A stretch of DNA of 64,000 nt, taken from NCBI GenBank assembly GCA_008015835.1, contig SSGH01000010.1, positions 310,001-374,000 of the forward strand, in the 5' to 3' direction. Source of the DNA: Lysobacter sp. (GTDB lineage Bacteria > Pseudomonadota > Gammaproteobacteria > Xanthomonadales > Xanthomonadaceae). The position numbers were made by a program, and so were the translations under genes. The first letter of the stretch is position 1, and each line of letters begins with the position of its first letter. The notes below the pieces were generated by a model. That model was given only the letters and a program-made list of their open reading frames with translations. It was not told where the DNA came from and did no database searches. This document shows positions 39,414 to 48,185 of the stretch, piece after piece.

Positions 39414-39589
39414 GTAGAGCGGAGCGCAGCTCCGCTGAACACCGTTCCGAAGACATGACAGCGGAGCTTCGCTCCGCTCTACGAAACATCCCGATGTTCG
39501 GATCTAGAACGACGGCGGAGTTTCGCTCCGCTCTACGAAATACCTTGATGTACGATTCGACACATCAGCGGAGCTTCGCTCCGCTCTAC
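39414..39589. repeat. Array of four REP elements (GTAGAGCGGAGC family)
   Basis: Four copies of a 23-bp element, GTAGAGCGGAGC-nnn-GCTCCGCT: one direct at 39414-39436 and three inverted at 39460-39482, 39514-39536 (two or three mismatches) and 39567-39589. The three inverted copies are spaced 54 and 53 bp apart and each is followed by ACG or ACGAAA, so the unit that was duplicated is longer than the REP itself. The array fills the 205 bp between dapD and the ArsC-like gene; the last copy ends 14 bp before that start. Confidence 0.88.
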
Positions 39590-39603
39590 GCGAGAGAATC
39601 CGC

Positions 39604-39963
39604 ATGACCACCCTGTACGGCCTGAACAATTGCGACACCTGCAAGAAAGCCCGCAACTGGCTCAAGCGCTTCGAGATCGCGCACGATTTCGTCGATTATC
39701 GCGATCACCGACAGTCGCCCGACACGCTGGTCGCGTGGAGGGACGCGCTCGGCGGCTGGGACGCGATGATCAACAAATCGTCGACGACCTGGCGACAATT
39801 GCCCGACAACCGCAAAACGCCCGGCTCCGACGCCGAATGGAAATTGCTGCTGAAAGAGTATCCGCAGTTGATTCGCCGCCCGGTAGTCGTCGCCGACGAC
39901 GGTTCGGTCACGCAGGGCTTCAGCGATAACGGCTTCAAAAAGCGATTCGGGGTGGGCGCATGA
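39604..39963 (+). CDS. ArsC/Spx-family reductase-like protein (YffB type)
   Basis: A 119-residue thioredoxin-fold protein. The N-terminal CDTCKKA motif carries the CxxC of the Spx/ArsC family, [14 protein letters not shown] and [11 protein letters not shown] follow, and [17 protein letters not shown] gives the conserved Arg-Arg-Pro. True arsenate reductases have a different active-site context; this YffB branch is of uncertain function and typically sits beside dapE, as here, where its stop overlaps the dapE start (ATGA). Confidence 0.9.
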   Translation: MTTLYGLNNCDTCKKARNWLKRFEIAHDFVDYRDHRQSPDTLVAWRDALGGWDAMINKSSTTWRQLPDNRKTPGSDAEWKLLLKEYPQLIRRPVVVADDGSVTQGFSDNGFKKRFGVGA

Positions 39964-41120
39964 GTCTCGCGAAAAACGATGTGCTGGCCTTGACCGAAGA
40001 CTTGATCGCACGGCATTCGGTCACGCCGGACGATGCGGGCTGTCAGGCCGCCATCGCCGCGCGATTGGAGCGCGCGGGCTTCCACTGCGAGCACCTGCGC
40101 TACGGCGAGACCGACAATCTGTGGGCGACGCATCGCAGCGAAGCGCGCGAGGCGCAGGGGCCGGTGCTCGCTCTATTGGGCCACACCGACGTAGTGCCGC
40201 CGGGGCCGCGCGAGGCCTGGGCCAGCGATCCGTTCGAGCCCAGCATTCGCGATGGCGTCCTGTATGGGCGCGGCGCGGCCGATATGAAAGGCAGCGTGGC
40301 CGCGTTCGTGGTCGCGCTGGAAGCCTTCGTCGCCGCGCACCCGCATCATCCGGGCACGGTGGCGTTGCTGCTGACCTCGGACGAAGAGGGCGATGGGCTC
40401 GACGGTGTGCGTAAGGTCGCCGAGCATTTCCGCGAACGCGGCCAGCGCATCGATTGGTGCATCACCGGCGAACCGTCGTCGAAAACCGCGCTCGGCGATT
40501 TGGTGCGCGTCGGTCGTCGCGGCACGCTCTCTGCGACGTTGACGGTCGAAGGTATCCAAGGCCACGTGGCGTACCCGGAAAAGGCGCGTAATCCGATCCA
40601 TCAAGCGATGCCGGCGCTGACCGAACTCGCCGCGCGCCGATGGGACGAGGGCTACGAAACCTTCCCGCCTACCAGCCTGCAGATCAGCAACGTCCACGCC
40701 GGCACCGGCGCGAACAACGTGATTCCCGGCGAGCTCGGCGTGATTTTCAATTTGCGCTACAACCCGCATTGGCGCGCCGAGCAACTCGAACGCGAGTGCG
40801 AAGCGGTGCTCGACGCGCACGGCTTGGAATACCGCATTCATTGGCATCGAGGCGGCGAACCGTTCTACACGCCGGAAGGTCCGCTGCGCGCGGCGGCGCG
40901 TGCAGTGTTGACCGAATTCGCGGGCTTCGCGCCGGAAGAAAGCACCGGCGGCGGCACGTCCGACGCGCGTTTCATCGCGCCGCTCGGCGCGCATTGCGTC
41001 GAGATCGGCCCGGTCAACGCCAGCATCCATAAAGTGGACGAACACGTCGCGGTGGCCGATCTCGAACGCTTGCCGGCGCTGTATTTGCGCGTGATCGAAC
41101 GCTTGATGATCCCCGGGTGA
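39960..41120 (+). CDS. dapE: Succinyl-diaminopimelate desuccinylase
   Basis: A 386-residue di-zinc M20 hydrolase releasing LL-diaminopimelate. Metal ligands are in [12 protein letters not shown] (His), [15 protein letters not shown] (bridging Asp), TSDEEGDG (catalytic Glu-Glu) and the C-terminal ETGPVNAS-like region, here [15 protein letters not shown] (His). The dimerisation domain includes [14 protein letters not shown]. It forms, with dapD and the lysC/lysA fusion, the succinylase route to lysine and cell-wall DAP. Confidence 0.97.
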   Translation: MSLAKNDVLALTEDLIARHSVTPDDAGCQAAIAARLERAGFHCEHLRYGETDNLWATHRSEAREAQGPVLALLGHTDVVPPGPREAWASDPFEPSIRDGVLYGRGAADMKGSVAAFVVALEAFVAAHPHHPGTVALLLTSDEEGDGLDGVRKVAEHFRERGQRIDWCITGEPSSKTALGDLVRVGRRGTLSATLTVEGIQGHVAYPEKARNPIHQAMPALTELAARRWDEGYETFPPTSLQISNVHAGTGANNVIPGELGVIFNLRYNPHWRAEQLERECEAVLDAHGLEYRIHWHRGGEPFYTPEGPLRAAARAVLTEFAGFAPEESTGGGTSDARFIAPLGAHCVEIGPVNASIHKVDEHVAVADLERLPALYLRVIERLMIPG

Positions 41121-41122
41121 GG

Positions 41123-41992
41123 ATGAGCATGCGTCCCGCTCGCGATCGCAATGCCGTCGTGCGCGCTTTAGCCGCGCGTTCGTACGTGCGTGCGCTCGCC
41201 TGCGGGCTCGCCCTCGTCGCGATGCTCGCCGCGCTCGCGGCCTGCGGGCGCGCCGAAGACGTGGCGCCGAGAAAGACCGTGGTGATCGGCCCGCACAAGT
41301 TGAAGGTCGATATTTACGAGCCCGTCGGCGGCAAGCGTTTCGCGCGACCGGCGGTGCTGATGGTGCACGGCGGCGGCTGGGGCGCGGGCGATCGCAGCGA
41401 ACTCGCGACGCTCGCGCATTCGGCCGCACAGCAGGGCGTCGTCGCCTTGAGCATGGATTACCGGCTGACGTCGCAGGGCGCGCATTGGCCCGCGCAGGCC
41501 GAGGATGTCGCGTCGGTGTTGAAGTGGATGCGCGGCCATGCCGGCGATCTCGGTATCGACGGCCAGCGGATCGCCTTGCTCGGCGGCTCGGCCGGCGGCC
41601 ATCTCGCCGCGTGGATCGCGCGCGATCCCGACCCGAAGAAACGCCCGAATCGTTTGATCGTGCTGTGGGGGCCGTGGGATCTGGAGCGATTGCCCGAAGG
41701 CGGTCCGGACTGGGTACGCCCCTCGGTCGCCGCGCTGTTGAACGGGCGTCCCGCGCGCGAGGCCTCGCCCTTGTTCCACTTAGCCGACGGCATGCCGCCG
41801 ACGTTGATCGTTCACGGCGTCGACGACGAGATCGTGCCGATCGATCAATCGCGTCGCGCCTGCGCGGCGCTGCGCGAGATCGGCAACGACTGCACGCTGG
41901 TGGAATTGCCCGGCCAACGCCATGCGCCGGAAGATCCCAAGCAGATCGCGCGCGCCTTCGAAGCCGTGCGCGAGGCGCTGGCGGCGCTGTGA
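41123..41992 (+). CDS. Alpha/beta hydrolase lipoprotein (esterase-like)
   Basis: About 289 residues. A hydrophobic N-terminus ending LAALAAC suggests a lipoprotein. HGGGWGAGD gives the oxyanion hole of the HSL-type esterases, LLGGSAGGHLAAW the nucleophile Ser, GVDDEIVP the Asp and GQRHAPED the His. Three starts are possible: GTG at 41117 (overlapping the dapE stop), ATG 41123 and ATG 41129; I use 41123. Likely a membrane-anchored carboxylesterase of unknown substrate. Confidence 0.83.
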   Translation: MSMRPARDRNAVVRALAARSYVRALACGLALVAMLAALAACGRAEDVAPRKTVVIGPHKLKVDIYEPVGGKRFARPAVLMVHGGGWGAGDRSELATLAHSAAQQGVVALSMDYRLTSQGAHWPAQAEDVASVLKWMRGHAGDLGIDGQRIALLGGSAGGHLAAWIARDPDPKKRPNRLIVLWGPWDLERLPEGGPDWVRPSVAALLNGRPAREASPLFHLADGMPPTLIVHGVDDEIVPIDQSRRACAALREIGNDCTLVELPGQRHAPEDPKQIARAFEAVREALAAL

Positions 41993-42035
41993 GCGTTCTC
42001 GCGCCCCGCGTCGCTGCGAACTGAATCGCCGCGCG

Positions 42036-42599
42036 ATGGCCTACGCATTCCGGTTCGTCGAAGGAGCGGATTCCGTTTCGCCCACACTGCCCACGCTGAC
42101 GATTTCCGCGTCTGGGAGCAGCGCTGTGCTGCGTGTCGTCGTTTTCCGAGACGAATCGCCCATGCTGTCGATCGAAATCCACGACGATCACGGCGGCATG
42201 CCGTCCCGAGATGCGCGCATCCTCGGCGACGTGCTATTGGTCGGAGGCCTGAATCATATTCATGCGATCGCGCTGTCCGGCAGCCCGCGGCTTTTGCGAT
42301 CGACCCGCATCTCCGGATACTTTTCGGAGTTCAACGTTCCCGAAGAGCTCGACGCGCCGCCGGATGCGTTCGATGTCATCGCTGTCGGCTGTTCCGACGC
42401 CATCCGTTTCGCACGAACCGGGGATATCGTTTGGCGCGTTTCGGGCTTGGCGGTCGATGGCATCGTTCTGCATCGCGTCGTCAACGGTCGGATTCGGGGC
42501 GATGCCGAATGGGACCCTCCGGGCGGCTGGGAACCCTTCGAACTCGATGCGGACACGGGCGAGGTGTTGGTCGCGCCGGTATCGCGAATGCGATATTAG
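42036..42599 (+). CDS. Unknown protein of 187 residues
   Basis: Start at 42036 (MAYAFRFVEGADSV). The protein looks beta-rich, with DDHGGMPSRDARILGDVLLVGGLNHIH-type alternation and a WRVSGLAVDGIVLHRVV segment, ending WEPFELDADTGEVLVAP, which resembles the C-termini of small WD/propeller-like or PQQ-like blade proteins. No signal peptide. I do not recognise the family. It lies 43 bp after the hydrolase gene and just upstream of the asnB leader region. Confidence 0.65.
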   Translation: MAYAFRFVEGADSVSPTLPTLTISASGSSAVLRVVVFRDESPMLSIEIHDDHGGMPSRDARILGDVLLVGGLNHIHAIALSGSPRLLRSTRISGYFSEFNVPEELDAPPDAFDVIAVGCSDAIRFARTGDIVWRVSGLAVDGIVLHRVVNGRIRGDAEWDPPGGWEPFELDADTGEVLVAPVSRMRY

Positions 42600-42637
42600 G
42601 GCTTGCCAGCCCCGCTCGGCCGGGTTAGGGTTGACCC

Positions 42638-42736
42638 ATGACTCGCCGCTTCTCTAACCGCAACCGCGCCAATAATCGCAATTCGAATAATTGCGACGAC
42701 ACCGTGCGCGCGAGGCGAAACGGCGACCAGGCATAA
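42638..42736 (+). CDS. Asn-rich leader peptide of asnB
   Basis: A 32-codon frame: ATG at 42638, preceded 7 bp upstream by AGGG (42627-42630), TAA at 42734-42736. Asn occupies positions 7, 9, 12, 13, 15, 17, 18 and 28; the core reads NRNRANNRNSNN. Five of the eight Asn codons are AAT, unusual for such a GC-rich genome. It ends 100 bp before asnB and is followed by a strong hairpin. This is the layout of the trp, his and leu leader peptides, where shortage of one charged tRNA stalls the ribosome and lets the operon be read. Here the sensed tRNA would be Asn-tRNA. The call rests on sequence alone. Confidence 0.78.
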   Translation: MTRRFSNRNRANNRNSNNCDDTVRARRNGDQA

Positions 42737-42757
42737 GTTCCAGCAGCACCGCCCAGT

Positions 42758-42800
42758 CCCCGAAACCCGCGCCGAAAGCGCGGGTTTCGCGCTTTCGGGG
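42758..42800 (+). promoter_or_regulatory. Attenuator hairpin with alternative pairing, upstream of asnB
   Basis: A 12-bp stem pairs CGAAACCCGCGC (42761-42772) with GCGCGGGTTTCG (42778-42789) around a CGAAA loop, then CGCTTTC; the U-tract is weak. Outer bases CCCC and GGGG (42758-42761, 42797-42800) can add to it. GCGAAAC at 42715-42721, within the leader frame just after the Asn cluster, can instead pair with GTTTCGC at 42784-42790 and break the 3' arm. A ribosome stalled on the Asn codons would leave 42715-42721 free, favouring read-through. A further hairpin (42677-42683 with 42689-42695) lies in the Asn codons. Confidence 0.65.
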
Positions 42801-42836
42801 TCCACGAAACACTCATGCCCCCCAGGAAGCCTCCCC

Positions 42837-44552
42837 ATGTGTTCGATTCTCGGCGTTTTCGATCTTCGCCCCGGTGCCGATCTCGGCCCGCTGCGCCCCT
42901 TGGCCCTTTCGCTATCCGCGCGACAGCGGCATCGCGGCCCCGATTGGTCCGGCGTCCACGTCGAGCCGCGCGCGCTGTTGGTGCATGAGCGCTTGGCCAT
43001 CGTCGACCCGGCCGGCGGCGCGCAGCCGCTGCATTCGGAGGACGGCGATCTCACTCTCGCGGTGAACGGCGAGATATACAACCATCGTGCGCTGGAAGGT
43101 GCGTTGCGCAAGCCCTACGCGTTCCAGTCGGGTTCGGACTGCGAAGTCATCAACGCGCTGTACGCCGAAAGCAAAGCCCGCGACGGCGCCGACATCGGCG
43201 CTTGGCTCGACCGCCTGAACGGTATCTTCGCGTTCGTGCTGTGGGATCGCGCGGCCGGCCGCTACATCATCGCCCGCGACCCGATCGGCGTGTGTCCGCT
43301 GTACTGGGGACACGACGCCGACGGACGCGTGTGGGTGGCCTCGGAAATGAAGGCCTTGGTGCGCGTGTGCGACGACGTGGCGCAGTTCCCCCCGGGGCAT
43401 TATTTCGATAGCGCCAGCGGCGAATTGCGGCGGTATTACGAGCGCGCATGGCGCGACTACGACGCCACCGCGGGCGTGCAGGTGTCCGCGCGCGAACTGC
43501 GCGAAGCGTTCGAGGCCGCGGTGCATCGGCAGTTGATGAGCGATGTGCCTTACGGCGTGCTGCTATCGGGCGGTTTGGACTCTTCGTTGGTCGCGGCCTG
43601 CGCCGCGCGGTTCGCGAGACGCCGCGTCGAGGACGGCGATCAGACCGAAGCGTGGTGGCCGCGGCTGCACTCCTTCGCCATCGGCTTGAAGCGCTCGCCC
43701 GATCTCGCCGCCGCCGAAGTGGCGGCCAAGGCGCTGGGTACGGTGCATCATGGCTTCACCTACACGTTCGAAGAAGGTCTCGATGCGCTGCCGGAAGTGA
43801 TTCGGCACGTCGAAACCTACGACGTCACCACGATTCGCGCGTCCACGCCGATGTTCCTGCTGGCGCGCCGGATCAAGGCGATGGGCGTGAAGATGGTGCT
43901 GTCGGGCGAGGGCAGCGACGAGGTGTTCGGCGGCTATCTGTATTTCCACAAGGCGCCGAACGCGCGCGAATTCCACGCCGAAACCATCCGCAAGCTCGAC
44001 GCGCTGTACAACTACGATTGCCTGCGCGCCAACAAATCGATGATGGCCTGGGGCGTGGAAGCGCGGGTGCCGTTCCTCGACACCGAATTCCTCGACGTGG
44101 CGATGCGCATGGACGCCACCGCGAAGATGGCCGGCGTGCAGCCCGATGGCTCGAAGAAAATCGAAAAAGCGGTGTTGCGCGAAGCGTTCGAGGGCTATCT
44201 GCCGAAGGAAATCCTCTGGCGGCAGAAAGAGCAGTTCAGCGACGGCGTGGGCTACGGCTGGATCGATGGCTTGAAAGCGCACGCCGAGGCGCACGTGAGC
44301 GATGACGACTTCGCCGCCGCTGAGCAGCGCTTCCCGATCAACCCGCCGCAAACCAAGGAAGCGTATTTCTATCGCCGCTTGTTCGAACAACAATTTCCGG
44401 GCGATGGCTGCGCGCGCACGGTGCCGGGCGGCAAATCGATCGCGTGTTCGTCGCCTGCGGCCATCGCTTGGGACGCCGCGTTCGCGAACGCCGCCGATCC
44501 GTCGGGCCGCGCGGTGGCGGGCGTGCACCAAGCGGCGTTGGCGACTGGCTGA
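42837..44552 (+). CDS. asnB: Asparagine synthase B (glutamine-hydrolysing)
   Basis: A 571-residue enzyme. Cys2 (MCSILGVFD) is the glutaminase nucleophile, RHRGPDWSG and LAVNGEIYNH complete the N-terminal domain, and the synthetase domain holds the PP-loop LLSGGLDSSLVAA near residue 243 and LSGEGSDEVFGGYLYF. It converts Asp to Asn using Gln and ATP. AGGAAG at 42824-42829 is the ribosome site. It ends the map-to-asnB block. Regulation is probably by the Asn-rich leader just upstream. Confidence 0.96.
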   Translation: MCSILGVFDLRPGADLGPLRPLALSLSARQRHRGPDWSGVHVEPRALLVHERLAIVDPAGGAQPLHSEDGDLTLAVNGEIYNHRALEGALRKPYAFQSGSDCEVINALYAESKARDGADIGAWLDRLNGIFAFVLWDRAAGRYIIARDPIGVCPLYWGHDADGRVWVASEMKALVRVCDDVAQFPPGHYFDSASGELRRYYERAWRDYDATAGVQVSARELREAFEAAVHRQLMSDVPYGVLLSGGLDSSLVAACAARFARRRVEDGDQTEAWWPRLHSFAIGLKRSPDLAAAEVAAKALGTVHHGFTYTFEEGLDALPEVIRHVETYDVTTIRASTPMFLLARRIKAMGVKMVLSGEGSDEVFGGYLYFHKAPNAREFHAETIRKLDALYNYDCLRANKSMMAWGVEARVPFLDTEFLDVAMRMDATAKMAGVQPDGSKKIEKAVLREAFEGYLPKEILWRQKEQFSDGVGYGWIDGLKAHAEAHVSDDDFAAAEQRFPINPPQTKEAYFYRRLFEQQFPGDGCARTVPGGKSIACSSPAAIAWDAAFANAADPSGRAVAGVHQAALATG

Positions 44553-44702
44553 GGGGGCTCGAAAGCGCGACTCGGCGCGGCGACGCGTCGAGTCGTGTCG
44601 CGTCGTATAAAAGCACGCGTCGATCGAGATTCGCCGCGAATCCGCGGCGGATGCAGTGGACCCTATCTCCAATCAGCGGAGAAACGAGCCCGCTCGATAT
44701 CG

Positions 44703-44777
44703 TCATTCCGGCGAAAGCCGGAACCCAGCTTTTTTGCCATGATTTTTTAAGCGGGATCCCGGCTTTCTCTGGGATGA
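44703..44777. repeat. Inverted pair of a dispersed ~25-bp repeat
   Basis: TCATTCCGGCGAAAGCCGGA followed by ACCC (44703-44726) faces an inverted degenerate copy at 44753-44777 (GGGATCCCGGCTTTCTCTGG followed by GATGA). The core resembles the TCATTCCCGCGAAAGCGGGAATCC elements scattered in Xanthomonadaceae genomes. It lies in the 264 bp between the convergent asnB and GFA-like genes, with T-rich stretches (TTTTTT) between the arms that could aid termination. Confidence 0.6.
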
Positions 44778-44816
44778 TGGCTCAAAGTCGCGAGTCTTTC
44801 GATGTTGAGATCGGTT

Positions 44817-45308
44817 CTAGCGAGGATTCGCCGCGATTCCGCGACGAATCAGCATCATCGTCGTCGCGATTTCGCTGCGCCAGTAGCCGCTGTACTTCGG
44901 CAGCGAGTCGTCGATATCGGCGACGCGACGGTGATAGAAAATATGCGCGACGGGCGCGGGCGCGTCGACCGAAACGAGATTCGCCGTCGGCACGAACGCG
45001 AATGCGCGCAGCGGCCCGAACGCGAGCACGCCGTGAACGGGCCGTCCGCACGCGAGGCAGGTGCTGCGGTCCAGCGCCGGCGGTTTGCGATAACGCGCGG
45101 TCTTCACCCGTTCGGGCGACGCCGGCATCAGATCGCGCGGCCACAACACCGATACGTCCGCGAACGGCGCGCCGTAAATGCGTTGGCAGATCAGACAGTG
45201 GCAATAGAGCCGCGCGAATGGGCGCGCGCGGATCTCGAATCGCGCTTCGCCGCAGGGGCATGCGCAAGCATGGCGTCGCGCGCGGTCGTGATCGGTGGTC
45301 GAGGTCAT
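44817..45308 (-). CDS. GFA-type zinc-binding protein
   Basis: A 163-residue protein of the glutathione-dependent formaldehyde-activating (GFA)/CENP-V family. Zinc ligands are visible as CACPCGEARFEI near the start, YCHCLICQRIYGAPFA and STCLACGRPVHG. The start at 45308 gives the usual N-terminus; the frame opens further upstream at 45443. Despite the name, members bind diverse small molecules and few have proven activity. It follows the acylase gene by 156 bp on the same strand. Confidence 0.82.
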   Translation of the reverse strand: MTSTTDHDRARRHACACPCGEARFEIRARPFARLYCHCLICQRIYGAPFADVSVLWPRDLMPASPERVKTARYRKPPALDRSTCLACGRPVHGVLAFGPLRAFAFVPTANLVSVDAPAPVAHIFYHRRVADIDDSLPKYSGYWRSEIATTMMLIRRGIAANPR

Positions 45309-45464
45309 CGCGTGTCGTCCCTGTCGTGCGTCGCGTCGCGCGCCGACGCGGTCGTCTTCGATACGATTTTGCTTTATGGAAGGTCTGAATCCATCGCTTT
45401 CGCGATCGATTCGCGAGCGCGCCTTTTCAATGCGTGCGGACACTCCGAGTGATTCGGAGTGCCC

Positions 45465-47840
45465 TCAGCGCTTCGTCGAAGGCCGTAGGGTCAAGGTGTA
45501 GCGCGTTTCGCCCGGTAAGAACGGCGTCGGTTTGCCTTCGACCCAGTCCGCATGGCCCGCGCCCCAGAACGGCGAGAGAAAATGCCCGCTCTGTCCGCCT
45601 GGCATATGGGTGATGCCGTCGGCTTCGCGCCCTGGCGACACCACCATGCGCTCGGAAGCGCCGAAACTCGGCCCGACCACGCGCGGCATGCTGCCGTCGC
45701 CCGACAGGCGATCCGGCGGCATGCACAGCAGACGTTTGCCCACCAGCGGGATCGCTTTCGCGAGCGGATGGCAAATATCGGCGGTATTGCGCTCGCCCCA
45801 GGTGCGCTGCGCCAGCGGGCCTTGCGCCTTCAACTCGTCGCGCACGTTTTTCGCCGCGTCTTCCAGCAGCGCGTCCCAGGTGGCGTATTTGCGCGAGAGC
45901 AAGTGCGCCGGCCGTTGCTCCAGCAGCGGCCACACCACGCCTTCCAATTGCTGGAACGCGGGCATCTCGAACGCATCGCCCAAAGCCGCGTGCGCGGGCG
46001 CGGTCAGCCCTTCGGCCACACGCTCGTGTACCGCGAGTCGCCACGCGCGCACGATGCGATAACTCGTCGATTCCGCGCTCGCGCGGCCGTCCCATGGTTT
46101 CGCCGCCGCGGCGAGTTCGGCCAGTGCCGGCGATTTCGCGCGCGCGGCGCTGTCGATCAGCATGCGCCGCCACTCGGCGAGGAATAACGCGCGGTCGTCG
46201 AGTTGGATCGCGAGCATGTCGCGTTCGCTCATCGTCTCGCGCGCGAACAGACCGTCGCGAATTTGTTTCGCGCGCGCGCCGAACGCGAAACCGCCGTCGC
46301 CGACGGATGCGAGCGCCGCGGCGTCCATCGTGCGGTTGTTCGCGCTCCACAGGCGATGGCCGGGCGGGTCGATCACACTGGGCGAACGGTCGGTCGCGAC
46401 GGTCCAGGGAATGCAGCGTCCGGCTTGTTCGGCGTCGGTGCCCGGCAGCGCGGCGTCGCAGTCTTCGGCGCGCTGCGCCAGCGGTCCGATCAAACGCCAC
46501 GCGATGCGGCCTTTGGCATCGCCGATCAGCAAGTTCTGGGTCGGCACCGCGGCGCGGTCGACGATCGCCAACGCGCGATCCAGATCGCCCGCGATCGGCA
46601 TGTCGGTCAAGCCGAACCCGAGCGCGCCTTTTTGGTGCGCGTTCCAGCGCAGCGCGAACACGGTGTCGCCTTCGCGATGCAGGATCGGGCCCCATTCGGT
46701 TTCTTCGACCTCGAATTCCACCGGCGCACCGTCGGCGACGCGGATGACTTCCGCGTGCGATACCGGCTTCACGCAGTTCGCCGTGTCGGTGTCGGTCGCT
46801 TTGCAGGCGGTATGGATGCGCCAATCGGCCGTGTCGACGTAGCTATTGGTGAACGCCCAGGCGACGTGCGTATTGCTGCCGACCACCATCGCCGGCAGGC
46901 CGGGCAAGGTGAACCCGGTGACGTCGACCTTGCCGCCCGGCGCGCGCGGATCTGGGTAGCGCAGCCGCGCGCGGAACCAAATGTTCGGCGCGCGCAGGCC
47001 CAAATGCATGTCGTTGGCGACGATGGCGCGGCCGTCTTCGCCCACCGTGCCGTCGACCGCGAAGTTGTTGCTGCCGGGCACGATGTCGTCGGCGGCGACG
47101 CCATGACGCTTGCCGGGCGGTCCGGGCAATGTGCGCAGGTTCACTTCGGCGGCGGTCGGCAATGCCGCATCGCCGCGCGCTTCGCCCATCAACGGCGCGT
47201 CCCAGCGCGTGCCGTCGCGCGCGAGCAAGGCGTACAGCGCGGGCGGCAGATGCGGCTTGATGCGCCACATCGCCAATTCGCGCGCGTTCGCGCCGTCCTG
47301 CAGGTCGAAATACATCGCGTAGCCGACCAGCGCCGCGTCCTGCAGTTCCCAGCGTTTCGGCGTTTGCCGCAGCAGCAGATACGGCCAAGGTTTCACTCGC
47401 AGCGCGGCCAGACCCGCGTTCGCGCCCGCAGTGTAGGCCTCCAACTGCGCGCGTTTGCCGTCGGTCATCGCGGCGAGCTCGGCCTCGGCGCGCGCGCGGA
47501 TGCGATGCACGCGCTGGGTCTTGTCTTTTTCGACGGCGATCGCGCCGAACAGCTCCGACAGCTCGCCGGTGGACACGCGCCGCATCAGATCCATCTCGAA
47601 ATAGCGCTCCTGCGCGTGCGCGTAGCCGAGCGCGCGCAGCGCATCGACCTCGTTCTCGGCGTCGATGGTGACGGTGCCGTTGGCGTCGCGCTGGAGCTTC
47701 ACGGGCGCCGATAAACCATCGAGGGCGACTTCGCCGTCGAGCGTCGCCAGACTGCCGCGCAGCAGCCACCAGACGCTGCCCGCGCCGACCACCAGAAGGA
47801 CGAGCAGCAACAGCGCGATGCGTTTGAGCCACGTTTTCAT
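45465..47840 (-). CDS. Penicillin acylase family Ntn-hydrolase
   Basis: A 791-residue protein with a single N-terminal membrane anchor/signal (residues 5-28, ALLLLVLLVVGAGSVWWLL). The precursor would self-cleave before the nucleophile Ser in VPGSNNFAV (about residue 262), separating an alpha chain (FEMDLMRRVSTGELSELFG, the substrate-binding helix region) from a beta chain. FTLPGLPAMVVGSNTHVAW is the conserved beta-chain segment. Family substrates include beta-lactams and acyl-homoserine lactones. Start ATGA-overlaps the stop of the upstream small gene, so it is the last gene of the parC-tpm operon. Confidence 0.9.
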   Translation of the reverse strand: MKTWLKRIALLLLVLLVVGAGSVWWLLRGSLATLDGEVALDGLSAPVKLQRDANGTVTIDAENEVDALRALGYAHAQERYFEMDLMRRVSTGELSELFGAIAVEKDKTQRVHRIRARAEAELAAMTDGKRAQLEAYTAGANAGLAALRVKPWPYLLLRQTPKRWELQDAALVGYAMYFDLQDGANARELAMWRIKPHLPPALYALLARDGTRWDAPLMGEARGDAALPTAAEVNLRTLPGPPGKRHGVAADDIVPGSNNFAVDGTVGEDGRAIVANDMHLGLRAPNIWFRARLRYPDPRAPGGKVDVTGFTLPGLPAMVVGSNTHVAWAFTNSYVDTADWRIHTACKATDTDTANCVKPVSHAEVIRVADGAPVEFEVEETEWGPILHREGDTVFALRWNAHQKGALGFGLTDMPIAGDLDRALAIVDRAAVPTQNLLIGDAKGRIAWRLIGPLAQRAEDCDAALPGTDAEQAGRCIPWTVATDRSPSVIDPPGHRLWSANNRTMDAAALASVGDGGFAFGARAKQIRDGLFARETMSERDMLAIQLDDRALFLAEWRRMLIDSAARAKSPALAELAAAAKPWDGRASAESTSYRIVRAWRLAVHERVAEGLTAPAHAALGDAFEMPAFQQLEGVVWPLLEQRPAHLLSRKYATWDALLEDAAKNVRDELKAQGPLAQRTWGERNTADICHPLAKAIPLVGKRLLCMPPDRLSGDGSMPRVVGPSFGASERMVVSPGREADGITHMPGGQSGHFLSPFWGAGHADWVEGKPTPFLPGETRYTLTLRPSTKR

Positions 47841-48172
47841 GGATCGTTCCGGTTTATGGGCGGGCTTCGACAATCGTCGGAGGAGCGTCGGGTTTCGAAT
47901 GCGTCGATGAAATCGAGTAATGCGGGACTGTGCATCCGCAAGCATGCCGATCCGGAGTTTTCGGATTCGAGCGATGCCTTGATCGCGGCGTGGGCTTGTC
48001 CGTTTTGCAGTAATTCGGCGAAGCGCATCGTCGCGAATTGGTCCATCACCGCCTCGGGGATCGATACGCCGGACGAGTACGATTCGTTGGCGGGCGAATA
48101 GGACCGGCGAGTCCACAGATGCAGCGCCTCGCCGTCGGACCAAAGATACGTATCGCCGCGAAAGTAAGACAT
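47837..48172 (-). CDS. Unknown protein of 111 residues
   Basis: ATG at 48172; a TTG at 48184 would add four residues. The sequence is polar (YFRGDTYLWSDGEALHLWTR near the N-terminus, then helical VMDQFATMRFAELLQNGQAHAAI). No signal peptide or membrane segment. Its stop overlaps the acylase start (ATGA) and its start follows the tpm stop by 13 bp, so it is firmly in the operon. I do not recognise it. Confidence 0.65.
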   Translation of the reverse strand: MSYFRGDTYLWSDGEALHLWTRRSYSPANESYSSGVSIPEAVMDQFATMRFAELLQNGQAHAAIKASLESENSGSACLRMHSPALLDFIDAFETRRSSDDCRSPPINRNDP

Positions 48173-48185
48173 ATGTGCGTCCAAT

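Noticed and set aside
39414..39589. Possible CRISPR array because of regular spacing
   Set aside because: Repeats are palindromic 23-bp REPs with a GTAG head, one is in the opposite orientation, the intervals between them are related to each other, and no cas genes are near.
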